Below the pieces are notes generated by a model, which did not search any database, was not told where the DNA came from, and was given only the letters and a program-made list of their open reading frames with translations. The position numbers were made by a program, and so were the translations under genes. From Malaya genurostris (Eukaryota; Arthropoda; Insecta; Diptera; Culicidae): DNA of 64,000 nt. The stretch lies in NCBI RefSeq assembly GCF_030247185.1, contig NC_080572.1:39099383-39163382 (forward strand). The letters are read 5' to 3'. Of the stretch, positions 43,501-52,136 are shown one piece after another (position 1 is the first letter of the stretch; the number at the start of each line of letters is the position of its first letter).

Positions 43501-45312
43501 TGTAAAATTCAACCATTCTACGAATCACGTTTTTATTAATTGAGTCATGTGTGGATTTGCGTCTCCTGTAAATTTCATAAATTTTTGCTGTGTAGATCAT
43601 CGAAAACATGACACAAATAAGTGCAATTATCAGTTTCGAGGACTAACAGCTGTGCAATGTTTGTTTTTATATACACTCTTAGAAAAAATGAAATTTACGT
43701 TTGACGTAAACTCAAACATGCCATAATTTCTTCGGTGATGGCACAATATTACATCTACTAACATGTAAAAATAAACTTCGCGTCTATATCGATGTAAGCT
43801 TAAGCTACATTTAACTGTGAAGTCACTGATATGACTTATCTTTACATGTTTTGAATCGTAAATGTAAGTGAATCGTGACGCTCCATTTATGTGCATCTAT
43901 AAAGATGTAAACTTTTCTTAGTGTGTAGTAAACATGCAAGACAAGGTTCTTTATAAAAATCTAAAAAAAAGACTCAGGTTCATCATTAACAGTTCAATAC
44001 ACTCATGAAAATTGACATCATGTGCAAAACATATACACTATCACTATATGTAAAACACATGAATTTCGTACGAATTCCATTCCGATTACAAAATAAATGT
44101 AAGGACCTGTTTTAATCCACCTAGTGGTATAATGGTGCCTTTCTCATTAACATTTATCGAGATATCGATGCAAGTTCCATATTAAACATTTCGAATAACT
44201 ATTTCCGGAAATAGAATCCGGAGATCGTCGCAATTGCAGTGAGTTTTACAGCCATCAAATGACAGAGCCTACGAGTTCAAATAGTTTTACTATCTGTTTT
44301 GAAAATTTCGTACTTGACGTGAATACGTATTACTTTTCGGTTCCCTTTCAAACTTCGGTATGTGAAAGAATGGGTAGAACTTAATCGTGAATATCTCGAG
44401 TTGTACTAAACGCAACTGCAAAATTCTTTCTCCATGCCATCAGAAACATGTTTAACTTTCATCACCCTGGAAGTCGGATCCGGATAAAATTCAACCTCAT
44501 TCAATAGTATAATAAAATATGTTTTGAATCGCAATTCGATTCGGTTCAGTCTCGATTAGTGTGCTTGGTTATGAGCTTAAGGTTAAGACCTGCATTCTAA
44601 AAGAGTTTACTGGCTAGTATTAAGGAATTTGTCCCATTTTCAATACTCACTAACAATAAACTCAAAAAAAAATTCTCTGAATATATATAATAGAGACAAA
44701 GTCTTTGTTTTAACTCCAGTTGCTCTATTTCGATTCTCATAGGGGTGTTTTCTTATAGTGTATGTATAAAACAAGCTACACATAAGTAATTTTTACTCAA
44801 GATTCAAAAGTATAATTGTTAAGCAAGATTTTTTTTTCAATATTGGAAAAAAACTATCGAACTTCTAAAAATAACCATAGTCATGAGCAGGGTTATTTTT
44901 GTTAACAATATTACAAGCCCCAAAACGAGCAAAGCAATATACCGTTTGTGTTGAAAGTTAGTTTAGTTATATCGTTTTTAACTTTGAAAGTCGTTCGCCG
45001 GTGGTGCTATCAAATCTCAGTTATTACAGATACACAAACGGCAATGAGATACAATGATTCTCAAACGTCTTTACGAGATGAACAATAGGAAACAAAATGG
45101 GGTTTCTTCGTAAAGCGATTCAAAGGAACAATTTTACTAGAAAGGTTAGCTCTGCCTCTAAGGTGTATTTTCTCGCAAGTTAACATTGCCGCAATGCTAC
45201 ACATTTAATTTTTTCTGTTTTCTGTCTTGCCTCAGGTAAAGCTAAGCTGATGAAACATTATTATGGCTTGGTTGAGTGTTATATACCATTCGATTCAGCT
45301 CGACGAACTGAG

Positions 45313-45355
<43 letters not shown>

Positions 45356-48300
45356 ATGTGTGTGTGTGTGTATGTAACAAAAATATGCACTCACTTTTCT
45401 CGGAGATGGCTGAACCGATTTTCAGGATTCAAATGAAAGGTCTCATGGTCTAATAGCCTGCTATTGAATTTCATCCCGATCCGACTTCCGGTATCGGAGA
45501 TATAGGATGATATGCACAAAAAAGGGAAAAATATGCACTCACTCACAGATGGCTGAACCGATTTTTACAAACTAAGATCCAAATAAAAGGTCTTATGGTC
45601 CTTTAGCCTGCTATTGAATTTTATTTGGATCTGACTTTCGGTTCCGGAGTTACAGAGTAATATGTGAAAATTATAGAAAAAGTGTGCATTCAATTTTCTC
45701 TGGAACAGTTCTACCGATTTTCACAAACTAAAATTCAAATGCAGTGTCATAAATTTTCTCAAAAATTTCTAGAACATTATATCCAGATCCGACTTCCGGT
45801 TCCGGCACTAAAGCGTGATAAGTGGAAAATTACGAATTTCATTAGTATTTTTCACAAACGATGGTCGAAAACATGTACAAACCCCATAAAACTTTCTGAT
45901 AATCTCTTTTAGTTTGCAAAGCTTGTTAGTTTGTGGGCATTAATGAATGATTCGGCACTACTGGTCCCCCCTTTTCCTGTTCCGGAAGAACCGAAAGTTG
46001 TGGAGAAAAAGTTAAAAAATAGAACTCACTTCGATTCCTCTGCGATGCTTGAACCAATTTTTACATATCGATTTGAATAAAAGCTCATATTATCTTTAAA
46101 GCTACTGTGAAATTTCATCTAGATCCGACTTCCGGTTCCGCAGTTACAGGGCGATGAGTGTCAAAGTTTTCAATCGCCATATAGAATGACAATACATACC
46201 ACACCGAAAGAAGAAGAAAACACAAAACAAACAATGCGTGCTTTGTTCTATTTCGTACACACAATGAAGAAAACGAGACGGTTACGGATGTCTGCTGATA
46301 GTGTGTAATATTGACAAAAGACGGTGCTGCCGTTGATAAAAATTATAACTATTTTATGATCAGTACGTCCGACAGAATACACGAATGTCAATGAATTCAA
46401 ATTTATTTGAAAAAATATGAAATTTTCACATCTGGTAGTGCAGTAATACCGTGCCGGTGGTGTATTGATGTCCATAATAATAATAAAAGTAATAATCCTA
46501 CTACATGTTTTACGCTGTTGATTCATGTTGTTTAGCTTGACTTACATATGCAGAAGTAACATAAATGCAGGTTCGCTTCGTTTGTTAGATTTCGTTTAAT
46601 TGATTTAATCGAAATAGAGCATGAGATAGTAAGTCTAGGTTTAACTAGGTTCAAAACTGTTCCAATTTTCAGGTCATATTTGTTGCTGGCAAACAAACCA
46701 ACTTCGGCTATACCGGTCATCTGAATCCGGTATCCGAAGAATTGGAAATGGTGATTAAAAACTGCAAAAGGGTCTCACTCACTTTCCTTCAAAATGGCTA
46801 AATCAATTTTCACAAACTTATAGGTTCTAAGGAAAAGACTTACAGTTTCATACGGAATTTCTAAATTTGTTGTGGATACTACTTCCGGTTCCGGAACTAC
46901 AGGGTAATCAGGATTTATAGAGTTTGTTAGTTTAAGTCCGAACAAACTTTCCTATTTCTATTCAATGAACAGTTGTTTTTGCATGTATCAAACAAGGTTA
47001 AATATTTGTTATTACAACTTAGGTCTGTACCGAAACTGATGGCCTAAAGTCAGATTGGTGTTGTTCTTATGTATGTTCGATATTTGATTGTGCGATTGGC
47101 TCGAACGTAAACAGTAATACGAATATGACATACTTTCGAATGTATCGCATATGGTCTTAAACAAGAATGAGGGTGATTATTAGCATTGTTGCTAACGAAT
47201 TACCTCTTCTCGTGATGCATGTGGAAATGTAGAGAATTTCTCGGTTTCTAGTAGCAACGAGCATCAAACTAAAAATCCTTCTCTTTCCTAAGTAGATCTA
47301 TATTCGGACCTGGCCAACATGCATGGATTAATGTAGGAAGGTTCAACCAAAGCAAAGTCTTGGCATTACATTCCTTTTGTGGAATTTGGCCTTTCTGTTT
47401 CAACAGACTTCGCAGCCGATTCTTAGCGTACAGAATCATTGCATGGCTAGTACTATGGATCCTCCTTCCAGGTCGGGGCTCGAACATACGACAACTGGCT
47501 TGTACGACCAGCGTCCTATGCATTGAACCACCAACCCGGGAAGGTTCAACATTGCAGGGGGAAATTGAGTGCATATTTTTGTCACGTTTATTCACTCTCT
47601 AACACACACATACCCACATATACACAAAACATGAAAAATGTTGTTATCTTTTGACATTGGATCATTATCCATCGTTCCAGGTGATGGCAACTGTTTGCTG
47701 CATGCGGCTTCCTTGGCCATGTGGGGCTTCCATGATCGGCGATTGACGTTACGACGCACCTTACATGATATTCTCTCGAAGGAAGAATTTCGGGACGCCC
47801 TCTACAGGCGGTGGCGTTTTCAGCAGACTCGTCTCAACAAACAGGCCGGTTTTGTTTTCTGTGAAACCGAGTGGGCTAAAGAATGGGAGGAGATTGTGGC
47901 AATCGCTTCGCCGGAACCACGGCGTAACTCGAAATGTGCCTCGCGAAGACGTTCGCTGCTAATCGAGAAGAATCTGGACGGACCGTCGGGTGGAACGGAT
48001 GACGAGAGCGCTACATATGAAAGTTTGGAAGAGATTCATGTGCTTGCATTGGCACATATTTTGCGGCGCACGATCATCGTGGTTTCGGATGTGTTCTTGC
48101 GGGATATGAACGGAGAAGCGTTTTCGCCTATTCCGTTTGGTGGTGTGTATTTACCATTCGAGGTACCCTCAAATGAGTGCCATAGAGCACCTTTACTGTT
48201 GGCTTACGATATGGCCCACTTTTCGGCATTGGTAGCAATGGAAACGGTGGGAGACTACCCACCAGCATTGGTTCCACTAGTGGATGCTAGTAATCAGCTG

Positions 48301-49797
48301 TTAACTATTCAGTTCTGTATAGATCCGGGGAACGATTTCAACTGGCGACAGTACGACGGTAGTGATGGGAATTGGGTGTTGACGGATAGAGAGCATGTGG
48401 CATTATTGAAGGAATATTTGGATATTGTGTATGCACCAGCAGCTGATAGTCCCGATGATGAAATATATGACGATTACTCAGATGAGGAGTACGAGAAAAA
48501 AATAGCGGATGGAGAAATAGTGTTTGCCGATGAGAATCATAACAGCGGGACAAGCACGACCAATTTAGCTGCAATGACAGCTTCGAATCAGTCACTTCCT
48601 CCGTTTTCACCAAGTGTTTCGGGGGGTAGTGGCACGAGTGGGAAAAGTAAGGCTGCCAAGCAATTACAAAGTGTGGCCAAACAATTCGGAAGCATTGGAA
48701 AAAGTATGAGTAAGAAACTGAAGAAGAATATCGGATCCATAACGAGGATCGGTAGTAAAAGTGGGCAACATAAAAAGTCAAGCATTTCTTTTGATAAATC
48801 ATCACGAGGAGAATATCCAAAGTTTAGAATTCTATGTGCCACCTTGAAGGCACGAAGACACGAGTACCAAGAAGAGATGATTAAAAACTATTTGGAGTGT
48901 GCCCAGGAGCGATATCTAGAGGGAGAACGATTACGTGAACGAAAGGAACTGGAGAAACTTAACAAATACGTCGATCCGGGCCAGGATGTTTGCGATTATG
49001 AAGCAGACAATGGAACAGACCTGGTCAACTGCATCAACGCAGGCTGTCTGAACTATGGCACCGTGGCTACCAGCTACATGTGCTTGGAATGCTACGAAAC
49101 GCAGCGAAAGCGAGAATCTCAAAGTTGTAATGTGAACGATTTTATGCCACGTTACGGAACGGGAAAATCAAAGTTTTATACCGAAGCAGATATGGAGAGT
49201 CACGATCGTATCCAACAGCTACCTTCTGTTCGGAGGCTTAATGAGATGGATCAAACTCTTTATCTGTCGCGATCCACTTTCTACAATGACAAACGAGCGT
49301 TTCCGATCAGTACTTCTACTGGTCAGTCCGGTAATCACAGTCATGGATTCAGTCCTACGGAACGCATCCAACCATCGCCATTATCGAAGAATGGTCCTTC
49401 TATGGACTTCTCCAACTTTGCCAAACAGGCCACGGCAACATCGGGTGGCATTGTTGCCACGGTGTATTCTCCGGGGAACACTATTTTGAACCGAGCCCCA
49501 GCAGGAATGTGTGTTACACTTCCGCCACCAATGGTTAGTCCCGTCTTGCAACAGCAACAACATCAGCAACTTCCCAGTGCATCTTCTTCGTCGGGAATGT
49601 CGTCGTCTTCGTCTTCGGGTTCAAACACGTCGGAAACAACGTTACAACGACAACCGGCAACGGCTTCGACGGAGGTCGCTCTCACCAGTAGTCACTATGG
49701 GAAAAATCAAATGTGTCGAACGGACGGCTGCAAGTTCTATGGGAGCATCAATACGAATTTCTACTGTTCCAAGTGCTGTCAGGAATACAACATCTGA
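37397..49797 (+). CDS. OTUD7: OTUD7/Cezanne-family OTU deubiquitinase, five exons
   Basis: join(37397-37517, 40975-41409, 41672-41861, 41924-42045, 47681-49797), 2985 nt, 994 residues. Residues 1-40 are a UBA-like helix bundle (TEFITHTGANAQDAV, WDWDLKKALIDYN). Residues 41-185 are Gln/His/Ser-rich. The OTU region starts near PDLTKYSEEF (239-248) and RLNWW; the catalytic motif GDGNCLLHAASLAMWGFHD gives Cys294, and AYDMAHFSALV gives His469. A conserved basic stretch (613-645, SVAKQFGSIGKSMSKKLKK) and a charged helix (HEYQEEMIKNYLECAQERYL) follow. Two A20-type fingers (C-x4-C-x11-C-x2-C) are at Cys740-Cys760 and Cys968-Cys988. Vertebrate Cezanne enzymes cleave Lys11-linked polyubiquitin and restrain NF-kB signalling; the same biochemistry is inferred here. 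Every exon join keeps frame and restores family-conserved text (for example PLATT|GDGNC). Vertebrate members are of similar size but, as I know them, have a single C-terminal A20 finger. Confidence 0.93.
39040..39650 (+). repeat. TIR-element fragment with three tandem ~133-158-bp units
   Basis: CCCTATATTTCCGGATCCGG (39078), CCCCATAACTTTGGGAACCG (39208) and CCCCATAATTCCGGAACCGG (39364) start three successive units, each followed by a GGAATTnnnTATGGGACC phrase, a CATTTGAATC phrase and TTTGTGAAAATnGGTT. After a CA-repeat the block ends ACTGAGTCGAATGGTATATG, GGCCTCGGTTCAAAAGTCGG and CTATATGAGAAAAGCAAAA, the element's terminus. Open frames here are chance. Confidence 0.75.
39770..40160. repeat. 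dispersed repeat shared with 24397-24430 and 44330-44530
   Basis: CTTTCTCGTACCCACGACGA (39773) recurs near 24390; TGGGTAGAACTTAATCGTGG (39960) recurs at 44371 as TGGGTAGAACTTAATCGTGA. Non-coding, ends not defined. Confidence 0.55.
40514..40557 (+). repeat. short dispersed motif shared with the mariner leader
   Basis: TTATTCGTATTCACGTCATC then CAGTTTTGGCTCTGACATTA. Same motif as at 28681-28726 (minus) and 34774-34816. Confidence 0.55.
40975..41409 (+). CDS. OTUD7: OTUD7 exon 2 (Gln/His/Ser-rich linker)
   Basis: The acceptor is CTGCTGGCAG at 40965-40974 and the donor GTACGT starts at 41410. It encodes a low-complexity linker with a run of seven Gln (CAACAACAACAACAGCAGCAG), a His/Gln patch and Ser/Gly tracts, then PTLTKTDSIDIFD. 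The trinucleotide runs are likely length-polymorphic. The last base T joins GC of exon 3 to form Cys. Confidence 0.87.
41672..41861 (+). CDS. OTUD7: OTUD7 exon 3 (start of OTU region)
   Basis: Preceded by TTCTATATAG, followed by GTTGGT. It encodes KKLERGISRATENVNLVSRA and ends TLPDLTKYSEEFR, matching the family motif that opens the catalytic fold. Intron 3 after it is only 62 bp, typical of insects. Confidence 0.9.
41924..42045 (+). CDS. OTUD7: OTUD7 exon 4 (OTU region, up to ATT|GDGNC)
   Basis: Acceptor TTGATAG at 41917-41923, donor GTGAGT at 42046. It encodes KFLEKDLIESSTLNSLEATN then RLNWW and ends WPLATT, directly followed in the family by GDGNC, which is the start of exon 5. The final G plus GT of exon 5 makes Gly290. 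Confidence 0.93.
42779..42830 (+). repeat. left terminus of the 150-bp-unit TIR element, isolated
   Basis: TTTTAATCCACCTAGTGGTG followed by TGATGATATCTTACTC and CTCATTTTCTCAT. It matches the terminus at 60078-60110 (inverted) and at 44110-44150. Confidence 0.6.
43311..43594. mobile_element. Tc1/mariner-like MITE (TA-flanked), copy 1
   Basis: The left end ACACACCTAGAAAAAATCGT and TGTAAATTTAGG face the inverted right end CACAGCAAAAATTTATGAAA with TTTACAGG. The flank is TGTA at both ends, suggesting a TA duplication. Internal text is AT-rich and non-coding. Confidence 0.5.
43673..43926. mobile_element. Tc1/mariner-like MITE (TA-flanked), copy 2
   Basis: The left end CACTCTTAGAAAAAATGAAA and TTTACG faces the inverted right end CACACTAAGAAAAGTTTACA. 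Both ends abut TA. The interior repeats GTAAAnnTAA and ATCTATAnAGATGTAA in inverted pairs. It lies 79 bp from the previous element and shares its TAGAAAAAAT terminus. Confidence 0.6.
44108..44530 (+). repeat. 150-bp-unit TIR element, left part
   Basis: It opens GTTTTAATCCACCTAGTGGT then TGGTGCCTTTCTCATTAA and runs into TTTCCGGAAATAGAATCCGG, AGCCATCAAATGACAGAGCC and CACCCTGGAAGTCGGATCCG. The right end is missing. Confidence 0.6.
45250..45920 (-). repeat. 150-bp-unit TIR element, minus orientation, with microsatellite
   Basis: GTTATATACCATTCGATTCA, GCTCGACGAACTGAGC, the CT/GT tract, then three successive units starting near 45390, 45540 and 45680, each with a GGCTGAACCGATTTT-like phrase, an AAATGAAAGGTCT-like phrase and CCGACTTCCGGTnnCGG. 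The order is the exact reverse of 39040-39650. Confidence 0.72.
45317..45376 (+). repeat. compound microsatellite (TC)n(TG)n
   Basis: TC repeated 15 times (45317-45346) passes into TG repeats with two TA interruptions to about 45376. It sits at the position where other copies of this TIR element have a CA-repeat. Confidence 0.92.
47341..47553 (-). mobile_element. tRNA-Val-like SINE, copy C, next to the exon 5 acceptor
   Basis: Minus-strand head: GTTGAACCTTCCCGGGTTGG, an anticodon arm CTGGT-CGTACAA-GCCAG, then ATGTTCGAGCCCCGACC as box B. Body: CATGCAATGATTCTGTACGC, TTGAAACAGAAAGGCC, ending GGAATGTAATGCCAAGACTT. It ends 127 bp before OTUD7 exon 5, so its sequence could touch the branch-point region. 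Confidence 0.8.
47681..49797 (+). CDS. OTUD7: OTUD7 exon 5 (catalytic Cys/His, basic linker, two A20 fingers, stop)
   Basis: Acceptor CCATCGTTCCAG ends at 47680. The in-frame ATG at 47638 lies in the intron and is not the start. The exon holds Asp291 and Cys294 of the active site, His469, an acidic patch near 548-572, the basic stretch, the charged helix, the first A20 finger (CINAGC ... CLEC), a Ser/Gln-rich tail and the terminal A20 finger (CRTDGC ... CSKC), ending QEYNI six residues after the last Cys. No premature stop or frameshift. Confidence 0.95.
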
Positions 49798-50120
49798 AAG
49801 AGCAGCTGATGGCAAAGTGAAACATTGTAAATAGTCCGGAGGCAAGTAAGCGCGTTGTTATTATATAAACTCATAAACTCACATACAAGATCACCAACTA
49901 ATATTACCATGAGAGAAATAACGATTCGAGTGAGAACACAGAAACGAATAATATTTTTTCTTGTGTCTAATATAATTTATTTCGGTAGTGTGATTTCATT
50001 ATAGAATTTTATTATAAAAGTGTTTGCTAGCGTTACAAAATAGAATGACGTACGTTGTCAATACTGTGTTTATTTATTACCAATTTGTTAAGAAATGGAA
50101 TAAACTTGAAAAAAGTCCCC
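49798..50120 (+). other. OTUD7 3' UTR (inferred)
   Basis: AT-rich sequence between the stop codon (TGA ending at 49797) and the predicted cleavage site 15-25 bases after AATAAA. No further coding content. Confidence 0.55.
50099..50104 (+). terminator. polyadenylation signal AATAAA for OTUD7
   Basis: Canonical AATAAA in GGAATAAACTTG, 302 bp after the stop, followed by a GT-rich stretch (CCCCGTTGTTCAG). Another AATAAA lies at 50466, in GCCAAATAAAAAAA. Confidence 0.6.
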
Positions 50121-50554
50121 CGTTGTTCAGTTATTCTATAGTTCTAAAATATTGTATCCAAGAAATTGAACGGTAAATTTACGTTATTGAAAGTTTTTCA
50201 AATGAATCAAATCTAATGTAACTGGTTTCATCTATGTATTCTCAGTCCTATGGATAAAAAATATGTGCCCTTAAATGGGGTACTTTTGTACAGATATCAT
50301 AACCAACAGAAAATTAAAGTCACTAAACCAAAAACAAAGCGCATGCGCTATTCTACTAGCTTAACATTCTCGAAATTGCTTTTAAGACGCATTTCCCAAA
50401 AAGTTGCTATGTTGTAAATGATGCGAAACATATCTAATGAATGGAAAAAGATTCAAAAGTGAGCCAAATAAAAAAATAATAACGAAAACGCTTTGATGCT
50501 TGAAGGGTGAATAGAAGTATACTGAAACCAAAACAAAAAAAAAACAATCGTGAG

Positions 50555-50835
50555 CAGGCCCGTGCACAGGGGGGGGGTTTTGGGGGTTTTAACCCCCCCC
50601 CATGAAGAATTTTTTTTAAATTAAGTTTCATAAACAATGGAGTACTTATTATAATAAAGTGCAAATAACTTGACAATTCATATTTTTTTATCAATTTTTT
50701 ATCAATTTATAAACTGACATAATTTGAAACCCCTCCCCCCCCGCGCACGATCCTGTCAGAATTCGTTTTACATTTTTGGACACCCCCCTCTCCTCTTGAA
50801 ACCCCCCCCATGGATGATTCCTGCGCACGGGCCTG
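50555..50835. mobile_element. hAT-type MITE with poly-G/poly-C arms and 8-bp TSD
   Basis: The termini are CAGGCCCGTGCACAGG and, inverted, CAGGCCCGTGCGCAGG. The flanking repeat ATCGTGAG is perfect (50547-50554 and 50836-50843). Next to the left end is a run of nine G, then GGGGG and a run of eight C; the right arm has three further C-runs of 6-8. Core is AT-rich and non-coding. Ends and duplication fit the hAT superfamily. Confidence 0.9.
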
Positions 50836-50843
50836 ATCGTGAG

Positions 50844-52129
50844 AACAGTTAAAATATAAGTTGAAGATGAACGGATCAGTTTTTATACGCGTTTTGATGA
50901 AAGCTAACGGATATGATTTTAGTTGTGCCTTTTAATTTTTCATGTCTAGTAATTCTCAGCTGGTAAGGGTAAGACGGAGTGTAGTTTGCGAGTCACGCAT
51001 TTTGTGCTTGCTCGTAAATGTTCTCAAAAAAAAAAAACAAGTTAAAAAATGCCAAAAAAGTACCCACGATTTCGCTGAGCACTTTTATTTTCCTGATGTT
51101 CATGTAACGACAGAGTGAGAGAGTAATGGAACCGGATAAATACATTTGTTTTGGAGGAACCGGCTAAGTTTTTGTCCGGTTTTTGCATTCAAAAATATTT
51201 TGTCCGATTCTTGCAGAAAAGATAGTTTTAAACAATTCTTGCATTGCAAAATCCAAGTCCGGTTTTTGTTCTCAATGTTTTTATCCGATTTTTGCATTCA
51301 AAAATACTTAAACGGGTTTTTCAAACTAAGTTTCACTTCTCCGAGTTTTGCTTTCAGTCGTTCAAGTGGAAATAGTTTTCACAATTTGAGGGGCTGGGTC
51401 TTCGTGTTTGGGGCTTAAAACACGAGGGGCCCAGTGTAATCGGTGTACATTCAAATGGCTGGTGCTAACATACCGATTTTATATCCGGTGGACATAACAA
51501 TGATAATATGGTTGGAATTTATCTTTTTTTATTTGAGTTCTACCTCTGGCGATTCTACAGAACAAAATTTCCATTAGTTACGTTAATACTAAATGCTAAT
51601 AATTCGTTTTGCACCGAAGTGCAACGTATTGACTGACGAGCCGAACGAAAGCAAGTGACAACTTTATGTCCATCGCCAGATAGTAGTCATTTTGGGGGTT
51701 TCGGTACCACGTTGGAACCGATTTGTGCTTAGTGAACATGACTTTTTTTTAACTCATCCTTTATAAATTAATTGAATTTATCGACAGTCCCAATTTTTAA
51801 GAGTATCCGGTAGGATCTTCTTCCAATATTCTCGAACTTGGATTTAGGATTTTTTAACATGTGTACGTTGTCAAACCGTATTTAGTTTTTGTGAACGCGA
51901 CGTGTGACGATAGACTCCAGACTTCCGATGTGATTCAGATTCGGAAAACAAGCTGGTCACACCAGAACTTGGTGGTTTCAGTATCTCCAAAACCCTTCTC
52001 CCCCTCCTACGCACGGGCATGAATGTCAACAGTTTTTCGTTCCAATAAATGTATTTCTTTGCAAAATTGAAACGTTTTATCTCATGCTATCTCAGTCTCT
52101 TACTGGTGGCTCTATATCGTCAGATAACG
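50844..52129. other. no gene seen; imperfect tandem words at 51170-51310
   Basis: TCCGGTTTTTGCATTCAAAA recurs with changes at about 51175, 51209, 51262 and 51285. 51420-52110 is unremarkable; an AATAAA at 52045 and a sharp change near 52110 might be a 5' LTR edge of the Gypsy-type element but no matching 3' LTR was found. Confidence 0.4.
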
Positions 52130-52136
52130 GGTATTT

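Larger units (their letters stand above)
42046..47680 (+). other. OTUD7 intron 4 (5635 bp)
   Basis: GTGAGT ... GTTCCAG. It separates ATT from GDGNC and is packed with MITEs, repeat units, a CT/GT microsatellite and a SINE close to the acceptor. No coding exon is seen. Isolated repeat units not listed separately lie at 42310-42400, 46060-46150 and 46730-46920 (phrases like CCGGTTCCGGAACTACAGGG). Confidence 0.8.

Noticed and set aside
47638..47680. ATG at 47638 as the start of the deubiquitinase
   Set aside because: The text before 47681 is intronic and ends in a good acceptor (GTTCCAG). Exon 4 supplies ATT directly before GDGNC as in the family.
48338..48842. Minus-strand open frames of 84-160 codons
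   Set aside because: They are antisense shadows of OTUD7 exon 5; no domain and no splice context.
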